A DNA stretch of 64,000 nt from Anomaloglossus baeobatrachus (Eukaryota; Chordata; Amphibia; Anura; Aromobatidae), in NCBI RefSeq assembly GCF_048569485.1, contig NC_134353.1:530689008-530753007 (forward strand), written 5' to 3'. Numbering within the stretch: position 1 is the first letter of the stretch; each line of letters opens with the position of its first letter. The notes under the pieces were generated by a model. The model made no database searches, was not told the origin of the DNA, and was given only the letters and a program-made list of their open reading frames with translations. Position numbers and translations under genes: made by a program. Positions 1 through 8,708 of this stretch are shown here, in pieces.

Positions 1-3000
1 CCCGTTTGGGCCAAAAGGGGGCAATGAGAATGATGGTAGCCCGGTCTTCCCTGATCTTCCGGAGGGCAGGAGTACTAGGGAAGGAAATGCGTCCAGGAGG
101 CCCCGGGACCACGAAATCTGAAGGCCATCCACTGCTACCGGATGATCCCTGGGGTTGAGGGAGCAGAACCCCTCCACTTTCCGATTTGCCCTGGTCGCGA
201 ACAAGTCCAGCTCGGGTGTCCCCCATCGCTGACAGATGAGACGAAAAATCCCCGGGTCTAGGGACCACTTTCCCTGGCTGAGGCGGTGCCTGCTCAGGAA
301 GTCCGCCTTCTCGTTCTCTGCCCCCCGTATATGAAGTGCCGTGAGGGACAATAGATTCTGTTCTGCCAGCTGAAAGATTCGAAGGGACAGGGACAGCAGT
401 GCCCGGGACCTGGTCCCCCCCTGATGGTTGATATACGCCACCGTCACCCTGTTGTCGGAAAGGATCCGCACCTGGCGCCCGTGCAGGGATGGCAAAAATG
501 CTTCTAAGGCTTTCAACACCGCCATGAGTTCCCTGAAATTGGAGGAGCGGGACCCCATCTGAGAGTCCCTGGGGCCCTGAACCCCTCGATGCCGAAGATG
601 CGCCCCCCAGCAACTGGCGTCGGTGACTATAGTGTCAGAGATGTGGGGGCACCACGGGACTCCCCACAGGAGATGGGAGGTGTCCTGCCACCATTGCAGG
701 GAGGCCAAGGCTTCTCGGGACAGGGACAATTTGTTTTCCAAACAGTGCCCGAACCGCTGCTGAAACCGGAGTACCTCCCACTGCAGCAGCCTGGTATGGA
801 ATTGTGCCCATGACACCCCTGGGATGCAGGCAGTCAGGGAACCCAACACTGACATGGCTGTGTGTAAGGTCAAGCGAGGATGGGCCTGGATGGAGGAGAT
901 CAGAGATCTTATTTTGGTGATCTTTTCTGTAGGGAGCAGACACAATTGGCTGGTGGAATCCAGGATGAGGCCCAGGAAGAGTTGATGCTGCAAAGGTTGT
1001 ATTCTGGACTTCTCCCAGTTTACCATCCATCCCAGATCGTGGAGAATGACGGTGACCCTGGACAATATGTGGGAACAGTGGTCCACCGAGTGGCCCACCA
1101 GCAGAAAGTCGTCGAGGTATGGAATGATCAACCTCCTGTTCCCTGATGTGGGCCATAACCTCTGCCATCACTTTGGTAAAGATCCTTGGAGCCATAGAAA
1201 GCTCGAATGACAGTGTTGAAAATTGGAAGTGTCTTAAACTGCCCTGCATGAAGAGAGCAAACCTCAGGAACTGCTGGTGGGGTTGATAAATAGGGATGTG
1301 ATAATTTGTGTCCCTTAAGTCGAGGACGACCATGAAACAATCCGGAAAGAGCAGGCGAATGGCAGATTTTATGGATTCCATCTTGAAGGACCGTTCCATG
1401 AGATGGCGATTCAGGTTCTTCAGATTGATAATCGTGCGGAAGGTGGAGTCGGGCTTCTGAATCAGGAAGAGGGCGGGAATAGACCCCCCCCTTCCTGACC
1501 CCTGGGAACTTCCTGAACGACCCTCTTCTCCAGCAGGGAGCTCACTTCTGCCTGCAGTGCCTGTTGCTGGATCGGTGACTGTAGGGACGTGATAACAAAA
1601 GGCCCCCGAGGGGGCGAAGTGAACTCCAACCTCAGCCCGGTCGAAACGAGCTGAAGCAGCCATTGGTTGGCCGAGATTCTCTTCCAGGCTGTAAGGAACT
1701 GGGATAACCGGCCTCCCACTGGGCGTCATTGTGCAGGCTTACGTTTGCCATCAGGGTGTTTACCAAAGAGGAACCCTGAGGATCTCTTCCCGCGATCCTT
1801 CCACCGGTCCTGCGATTTTTGTGACCCTTTGCCAAAGTATTGGCGCCTCCGAAAGGGCCGGCTCCCCGTGGACGGACCTGGGACAACTGGAAACCCTTGC
1901 TTCTTATCTGAGGCCTTGGTAAGGAGGTCATCCAGACTAGATCCAAAGAGGTAAGTACCTTCACACGGCATTCCACAGAGGTGACCCTTGGATTGGGTAT
2001 CCCCCCTCCAATTCTTCAGCCAAAGAGCCCTTCGCGCTGAGTTAGAGAGGCCCGCCGACCTCGCAAGGAGCTTGAGGGAGTCAATAGAGGCATCTCCCAT
2101 AAACGCCGCCGCTCCCTGAAGCAGGGAGAGCGAGGCAACTATGTCCTTCCTTGGTGTATCTCCTTTCAGCTGATCCTCCAACTGCTGGAGCCCCACCATC
2201 AAAGAGCGTGCCACACATGCACTTGAAACAGCCGGCCGCCGATTCCCAGGCACCCCTAAGGAAGCCGTCCGCCTTCCTGTCCAGTTGGTCTTTTAGTGAC
2301 CCCATATCCTCAAATGGCAAGGTGGTGGAACGGGAAGCCTTGGCAATGGCCACATCAATCTTAGGGGTCCTATCCCAGGAACCCGACGCTCCCCCCTCCA
2401 CCGGGTATTTCCGTTTCAGCGAGGAGGAGAGATTCAACCGCCGATCCACCTTCCCCCATTGGTCGTCAATGAGGGACTGAACCTTCTGGGGAATCGGGAA
2501 ACCTCTGCGCTTCTTGGCATCAAGGCTCCCAAACATAATATCCTGGGTCGACTCTGGCCCCTTGGGGTCCACTATGCCCATGGTAGACCTTACGGCTTTG
2601 ATCAAGGGTCCTACATCTGCGGCTGAAAAGCAGGGCCTACCCCCATCATCCGAAGAGAAGGAGGAAGAGTCTGAGTCAGACATGTCAGCCACAGAGGAGG
2701 CTGAAGATCCCGAACCCTGGCCCAAAATCTCTGGTAGGGGGGGGAACGGTGAGACTTCCTGCGTCTCTTATGACCCTTGAGCGACTTCAGGGAGTTTTGC
2801 ACCTCCGCTCGGATGATGTCTCAATTCTGCTGCCAACCCAGGCCCTTCTTTTGCAAGGGTTTGCTGGATACAAGCAGCGCACAGGGCATTGGCTTACTCT
2901 GGGGCCAAGGATGACTGACAGATAGCACATTCCTTATCTTTCTTCTTAGATGCACACTTTCTAGATGCCCAAGGAAAAGGGGGCAAGAAAACAAAAAGAG

Positions 3001-3795
3001 GGGCTTTTAACACCCTGCTGACCATGAAGATCCACTCACCCCCTGACGCAAGAAGTATTACCGGATCCGATGGCTGAACCCTGTCCTTGGGTCTATCCCT
3101 CCTGGGACTGCCAGACCGACCGCTTCCTCGGCCGGACCGGGTGGTCCTGGATTCGCACGCCGACGTCCGCCGGGTGCTGCGTGCAGGAGACGCGGCCTGC
3201 CGCTCACCGCTGCGGGGTGAATGGGTGGCCCTGGATTTGCATGCAGACGCCTGCCGGGCGCTGCGTGCAGGTGAAGCAGGCTGCCGCTCACTGCTGCGGG
3301 GTGAATCGCCATCCATTCCGGAGAGATCATACTCACGTTCCTGGTCGGTTTATGAATCACCGCTGGTCCATGGGCAGCGCCATCTTGGATCCGGGTGCGC
3401 ATGCTCAGACAGTAGCTTCCTGTCCGCACCGCGCATGTCTCCGCGTCACTTCCCGTCTTCGCTCCAGCGTGCAGCACGGCAGGGACAAGCCTTACAGCGG
3501 CAGCCGTGTGTGCGCACAGTCCTGGAGCGAGCTCCAGGTCCGTGCCTCACCACCTCATGGGTCTGAGACCGGGAAGGGGGGGGGGGGGGGGGCAAGGACG
3601 GACACCAGCTTCAGGTAAGAGACCCGGCTTCCACTCTGGCCCAGGCCTGGGGCAGCGATCCGTGGGTGTCCCGTCGGGACAGGAAACCTATAACTGATGC
3701 GGTAGAGAGGTACCGCCTTTTTATTTCAGTGGGTTTCCTGTCCTGAAGGGGCGGACCTCTCTCTCAGGTGGTGCTGTCATGGGCGAGGGGGAAAC
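1..3795 (-). mobile_element. DIRS-type tyrosine-recombinase retrotransposon A (partial fossil)
   Basis: Fossil retrotransposon of the DIRS order, read on the minus strand and cut by the window start. Parts seen: an RNase H-like stretch at about 1-620, a reverse transcriptase region at about 635-1730 with DIRS-like wording (LDLRD, PIYQPHQQFLRFA), a gag-like region at about 1726-2725, an Arg/Ser-rich and CpG-rich leader at about 2890-3660, and a terminal repeat at about 3670-3795. The terminal repeat shares the tracts GCGGTAGAGAGGTACCGCC and TTTATTTCAGTGGG with the element at 47.8-50.95 kb, so the two are the same subfamily. The recombinase part would lie left of the window. It is broken, with several disruptions. 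The outer end coincides with the left edge of duplicated block A. Confidence 0.8.
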
Positions 3796-4966
3796 CATGC
3801 TTACAGAAACACTATGCAAACAATGGCTCATGGTGGGAGAAACATTCTCCACCCTGAACTAAACAATAAGTTTAAGTGGGCAATTTTCATGGGTAACACA
3901 CAGACCTGTATAACTGGTATTGTCTTGCATATTGGTATATGTAGCCGTAAAAGTGTAACTCTGTACTACATAAAGATAAATCAGGTCCACATGTAAGGAA
4001 AATCCAGTCAAAAAACTTCGTCAGGATACAGAAACGAGACAATAGATCCTTTAGTGCTGTGATATAATTAAGGGTATCTAGGTAGAGAACTGTGGCAAAG
4101 CAGGTAGGAAAGTCCTGAGGATGTGGGTAGCGTATTTCTATATACCTCCTGATATGGCCATAGTCACAAAAGGAGGAGGGGAGGGATTGTGAGAGAATAC
4201 AACCCATTTTGTATTCTATAGAAACCATCTTGTAGTATAACTAAGGTCATAGGATTCAGCTTACACTGATGGGCAGTTGTCGCGGGCGGAGGGACGTGCC
4301 GCTCGGGTCCAGGGCTTCTGCTGCTCGGTGGCTCAAGCGGTGGGCCGGACCCGGGGACTTGAGCAGCGCTCCTCACCCGTCAGTGAAAAGGGATGGTTTG
4401 TTTGGGGGGGAGAGTTCGTGACGCCACCCACGGGACATGGTGATGATGGCACCACCGCTGCTGGTGATGGGAATCCCGGGAGAGATGGTAGTGAGCAGCT
4501 AGGATGTTGTCCCCTCTGTGGGTAGGGGTTGGTGATCCCGGGGCCCGGTGGTGTAACGGGGAGGCTGGATGGCCGGGGTGCAGGGTTGCAGGGACAGGAC
4601 GGCACTGGTGTACTCACTCAGGCAGTCAATGACAGAGTCTCTGGTAAACCAAACGGCCGGATGGACGGGACCCGCAGCCGTCTGCAGTGCTTTTGTGCTC
4701 TCCCCGGACAGTGATTGTCAAAATGCTGTGGAGAGAAAAGCGCACATAGGGTCTTATCTGGCAAACAATGCAGGCTTAGAAAATGAAAACAGGTGCTCAC
4801 CTATGGAAGTTGTGACAGGCACAACTCCTATGTATGCAGAAAATGGTCAAGCAGCCCCGATGATGCAACAGTGAATCATGAATGGATAAGAAAGTCGGGT
4901 TTAACACTGCGCTAAAACCATGAAGCCAAACGATGTGATGAATTCTTTGCTATATTTTCTTTATTT

Positions 4967-5019
4967 AGGCCAAGTCTACGCGTTTCAAAGGCATGTCCGC
5001 CTTCTTCATCAGGACAAAG
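4967..5019 (-). ncRNA. Hammerhead-ribozyme-like motif, left palindrome arm
   Basis: Exact mirror of the right-arm motif on the minus strand: CTGATGA at 5006-5012, GAAA at 4983-4986, then CGCG and UA. All core bases are kept. In a transcript of either strand one arm is sense and the other antisense, so the long hairpin could mask the ribozyme unless it folds during transcription. Confidence 0.62.
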
Positions 5020-5060
5020 GAAAAAACAGCATGAAACAAAACAGTTCATGCTGTTTTTTC

Positions 5061-5113
5061 CTTTGTCCTGATGAAGAAGGCGGACATGCCTTTGAAACGC
5101 GTAGACTTGGCCT
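5061..5113 (+). ncRNA. Hammerhead-ribozyme-like motif, right palindrome arm
   Basis: The core reads CTGATGA (5068-5074), a helix II hairpin GAAGGC-GGACAT-GCCTTT, GAAA (5094-5097), the self-complementary CGCG (5098-5101) that could form helix III in a dimer, and UA (5102-5103) as the cleavage-site dinucleotide. Helix I closes as GTC (5065-5067) with GAC (5104-5106). This is the type I order (I, CUGANGA, II, GAAA, III, UH) with the very short helix III described for Penelope-element and amphibian hammerheads. Predicted cleavage is after 5103. Activity is not shown by sequence. Confidence 0.65.
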
Positions 5114-5729
5114 AAATAAAGAAAATATAGCAAAGAATTCATCACATCGTTTGGCTTCATGGTTTTAGCGCAGTGTTAAACCCGACTTTCTTATCCATTC
5201 ATGATTCCCCGGACAGTGATTGTGGCTGTCTTTCCCTGCACCTGTTAGAATGTTCTGACTCCTGTGGTTGGTATTGTGAGTCCTTTCCTGCACCTTCTTG
5301 TACGCTCCTCCTGTGCTCCGGTTTCCAGCTGGCTCCCCGATTCGGTACCGGACGGGCCACCACTCTGTCCCGGCTACCTACGGTTCCACCAAGACTGTCT
5401 TACCGGCTCCTGCAGACAGCCACTACCGTCTGCCTGACTGGCTACACAAGGGCCCTAGGCTCCAACCTAGGCCCCAGTCTGCACACCTCCTCTCTTCCTC
5501 TGCCTGGACTTGTCTGAACTTGTTTTCTGCCTCAGGCCAGCTAGACTCCTCGGTGGGCGTGCCCATCTGCCTGACTCTGCCCCCCTGGTGTGTCTGTCTG
5601 AACCCGAGGGAAGAAATCAGGTCTCCCTGGGGATGACTACTGTGTACTGCTGGGGGTGGGGGGGAGGGGTGTGGTTACCTGTGATGACCTGGCTAGTCCA
5701 GCGCGCCACACAGTGAAGTTTCACATTTC

Positions 5730-6829
5730 TGTCACGGGCGGAGGAGGGGACGCTGCGCTCTCCCACTGCTCGGGTCCGGCGGCTGCTGCTCGGTGGTGAC
5801 TCGAGCGGCGTTCCTCGCCCATGAGTGAAAAGGGGATTTGATTGGCGCCACCCACGGTTGTGGTGATATTGGTGACACCACCGCTGCTCTGGACGGGGGA
5901 TCCCTGGAGTGGTGACAGGGAGAAGCTTTGATGTTAGTTCTCCCCTCCGTGGGTAGGGGGGGGTTAGTTGTCCCAGGGCCCGGTGATGGGGTAGGGATGG
6001 ATGGCAGGCGGGTTACGGGGCCTGGTGAGGTGCAGGGTCACGGGGGCAGCGCTGTGCCGCACGGCACGGTGGTACTCAGCCAATGATGAGGACACAGTTC
6101 TCAGTAAAACGCACGGCTGGATGGGTGCCACAGACGGCTGCAGTGTTTCTCCCGGAAAGTTGTTGATGACTGCCTTTCCCTGCACCTATGTACTGTAAAC
6201 GGTTCCAATAGGTTCCCACTGGTATCCCGCTCCCCAGCTTGGATGGTTGCTGAAGGAGCCCCTTTTGCCCGCAGACTCTGGCCCTGGGAACTTTAGCCTT
6301 GGCGGTGACTGTTTCCCTCTCTCAGTTGGACGGTTGCCTTCTGTCAGGACTTGGCTGCTGGGAAACCCAGGAGGTTCCCTTCGCTAACAGATTTGGCAAA
6401 TTCACGGCGACTCCTAGCCTTGCAGGGATCTGTAAGCCCTTAACAGATAATGCTGACTTTTGTGTACCGGTCCGGTACTGCCGGGCCACCGCCCGTCCAC
6501 GGTCCTTACGATAAACTCCGATCACCACCGTCTGCCAACCTTGCTGATCCATCCGGGCCACACACACCCAGACCAACTTCAGGCTGCTTAACTGCCACTC
6601 TCCTTCCTCTTACTTTCCTCACTCCACTCTAAAACTGATCTGCATGCTTTTCCCGCCTCCAGGACTAAACTCCTCGGTAGGTGGGGCCAACCACCTGGCC
6701 CAGCCCCTGGTGTAGACATCAGCCCCTGGAGGAAGGCAACAAGGGTTTGTCTGACTTAGGTGTGCCTGACCGGGAGTGTGGGGTGTGTTTGTGTTGTTCT
6801 GTGGCCCCTGGCTTGTCCAGGGCGCCACA
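5730..6829. mobile_element. Solo LTR-like insertion 2 (fossil), copy A only
   Basis: The element begins TGTCACGGGCGG and ends GGGCGCCACA, flanked by TTTC on both sides (5726-5729 and 6830-6833). Copy B has the uninterrupted site near 52750 (TTTCACATTTCTACACACC). It belongs to the same family and orientation as the insertion at 4278-5710, only 19 bp away. No coding interior is present. Presence in A and absence in B makes it a recent or polymorphic insertion. Confidence 0.7.
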
Positions 6830-8069
6830 TTTCTACACACCACTGCAGCTCTAATTGGTGCATGGTAATTTGTGTGATGTTCTATATAAGCTGGTCACAT
6901 GAGGTAATAAGACCATACCTTCAGTACACCTCATTTGGCTGTGCTGCGTTGCTCTCCAAGCACTTGTAAAACAAATGTTATTAATTTGGAGTTCCAATGG
7001 CATAGAAGTAAAGGATTTCTCACTGCACCAGTCACTGCAGCAATAATGCACCTCAACACCTATGCTGCAAGGCAAGGTCCCCAAGGTTCCAGGCCACACC
7101 ACCGTACAGACAATTAATGCAATGAGGGCCACCATACAGACCCAAAACCCATGAAAGTAGCTGGACTACTCTTTCCACAAGCTCCAGTTTAGGGACCCAC
7201 CCAGGGGGTTCACTGATGTAGCACTGGGTTTCATACAGTCTGATAAGAACCTCATGTTCATGTGCAGAGATTTTGGCCTAGCAGCAATAGACTAAATATG
7301 ACTGGATGTCTGGTCCATGTCTTTCTAAACCTTTGGCATAATGAAGAGAACACTGCCTGCACCAGTGTGGACAATACAGATCACTTCAGTTAATGCCTAC
7401 ATAGCACAGGGATCTACTGTATATTTTATAAGACATACTGGACTGTAAGACATACCTAGGTTTTAGAGGTGGAAAGTAGGGAGGGGTCATGATGCACTGT
7501 TATGGAGTAATGTAGCCCCTTCCTAGTATATGATTGCAACCAGTAATTAAAGTGCTATATTGTTGGATTCAGGTCCTCAGCTGTTTTTTGCTACATCTGA
7601 GATTAACATGATTTATGCAGATTCCCTTTAAATATGGTGCTGAACCTGCCCTGCACCCATATTGAGAGCGGTGCTGCTGCGAGGAAAAACAAAAAAAAAC
7701 AAACAGAAAACAAGAACTAAAACCACTCCTGAGGGGGAATAATGTCAGGCATAGGGGTGGAAACAGCACTGCTTCAGTCACCGCTCCATCTATAGTAAGT
7801 GATGGCTGTAACTGCAACAAATGGTCCCTGCATTAGAGCCAGCTTTCAGATTCTCCCATTACAGAAATTGTAGCTGGTGATTGTGAAGTTCTATGAAGCA
7901 CTGCCAATGGGGTCTTAGAAGAACTTGCATTGTCAGTGTGCCTCTAGCTCCTCCCTTCAAAAGAGGTGAATTCTAAAGATTCCATGGAGTAATCTGGAAG
8001 TTTAAAGCTTGCCTTCAGACCACAGATTTTACCCATCAACTATGGTTGTGAAGTTTATACACATCTGAC
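6830..8069. other. Downstream flank of plin2 copy A, no gene seen
   Basis: Moderately AT-rich sequence, matched almost base for base by about 52750-53988. No coding, RNA or terminal-repeat signal is recognisable. It lies beyond the plin2 poly(A) site. Confidence 0.6.
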
Positions 8070-8088
8070 AGACAAGTCAATGCAGTAT

Positions 8089-8094
8089 TTTATT
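8089..8094 (-). terminator. plin2: Poly(A) signal AATAAA of plin2 copy A
   Basis: AATAAA on the minus strand lies about 243 bp beyond the stop codon. Cleavage would be expected about 10-30 bp further on, near 8065-8080, giving a short 3' UTR. Confidence 0.7.
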
Positions 8095-8336
8095 AACATA
8101 CAAAAGTGCATTAAAACAGTTACATACTGAGGGTTATACATTAGTGATACTGGTTACAGTTAAGCTGGATTTGTGAAGACAAAAATAAAGACCAAGACAA
8201 GGGTCAATGACCGCCAACCCCCTTCACATCTTCCATGGTCTGTTGCCAGATACTGGCCCTCTGATTAAGGGGGAAAGCAAGGAGATGGAAAACAAATGAC
8301 AAGTCAGTGATGTTTGACAGTTCAGGTGGGGTTTTT

Positions 8337-8708
8337 TTACTTTTTGTCTGAGCCTCCATCATCAATTTCTTCCTCCTTATCTTGGCTACCAGCCAGTTCT
8401 GGAGTGAAGTTACCTACCAGCCAATTTAGTGGAGTGTTATTTATAAAGTAGGTTATCATCTCATCCATACCATCCTTTATTTGTGTAATCTTGTCCTTAG
8501 TGGCGGTTAAGAGGCTGTCAGACATGTCTCTGAAGGAAGAGGCAGAGTGGAAGTTTTGATAGATATCTGCAGCCATGGCACTAATACTTTGAGCCTTGTT
8601 CTGAAGGTTTTGCTGAAGACCTTGGACACTGGAGACCAGAGACAGACATGTGCTTTGCAGGTGATTAGCAAGATGCCGGGCAATAGCCAGTGTGCGGGAT
8701 TCAATTTC
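8337..8708 (-). CDS. plin2: plin2 copy A, last coding exon (residues 296-418)
   Basis: Follows acceptor CTTACAG and starts GAAATTGAATCC ([11 protein letters not shown]). It encodes the C-terminal helix bundle, [10 protein letters not shown], and an acidic tail ending GGSDKK before TAA at 8337-8339. The 3' UTR follows to about 8070. Confidence 0.93.
   Translation of the reverse strand, partial: EIESRTLAIARHLANHLQSTCLSLVSSVQGLQQNLQNKAQSISAMAADIYQNFHSASSFRDMSDSLLTATKDKITQIKDGMDEMITYFINNTPLNWLVGNFTPELAGSQDKEEEIDDGGSDKK

Larger units (their letters stand above)
4719..5206 (+). mobile_element. Hammerhead-bearing retroelement insertion (Penelope-like/retrozyme-like, non-autonomous)
   Basis: A 488-bp insertion sits inside the solo LTR. 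It is bounded by a perfect 17-bp target-site duplication, CCCCGGACAGTGATTGT, at 4702-4718 and 5207-5223. The related LTR at 5730-6829 runs straight through the corresponding place. A long exact duplication of this kind suggests target-primed reverse transcription rather than cut-and-paste transposition. The insertion has about 155 bp of unique 5' sequence, with a small hairpin AGTTGTGACAGGCACAACT near 4808-4828, followed by a perfect 333-bp palindrome that carries two hammerhead-like cores. It has no coding capacity. Assignment to Penelope-like elements or retrozymes rests on the known occurrence of hammerhead motifs in those groups and is an inference. Confidence 0.65.
4874..5206. repeat. Perfect 333-bp palindrome (162-bp arms, 9-bp loop)
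   Basis: Arms 4874-5035 and 5045-5206 are exact reverse complements around the 9-base centre ACAAAACAG. The match shows no mismatch, so the palindrome is either very young or kept identical by gene conversion. Each arm contains one hammerhead-like core, in opposite polarity. Either strand, if transcribed, would give the same RNA. Confidence 0.95.
4278..5710. mobile_element. Solo LTR-like insertion 1 (fossil), copy A only
   Basis: The element begins TGTCGCGGGCGG and ends GCGCCACA, the TG...CA form of an LTR, and is flanked by a 4-bp duplication CAGT (4274-4277 and 5711-5714). The corresponding place in copy B near 52735 lacks it. It shares much of its length, in the same orientation, with the insertion at 5730-6829 (for example the tract around CTCCGTGGGTAGGG). 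No internal coding region accompanies it, so it is read as a solo LTR of an unnamed LTR retroelement. A 488-bp retroelement-like piece (4719-5206) is nested inside. Confidence 0.7.

Noticed and set aside
2894-3316. Arg/Ser-rich open frame resembling a splicing factor.
   Set aside because: Lies in the leader/gag-side part of a DIRS element; low complexity only.
4912-5168. Two 82-codon open frames on opposite strands with almost the same protein.
   Set aside because: They are mirror images produced by the perfect palindrome; no protein family is recognised.
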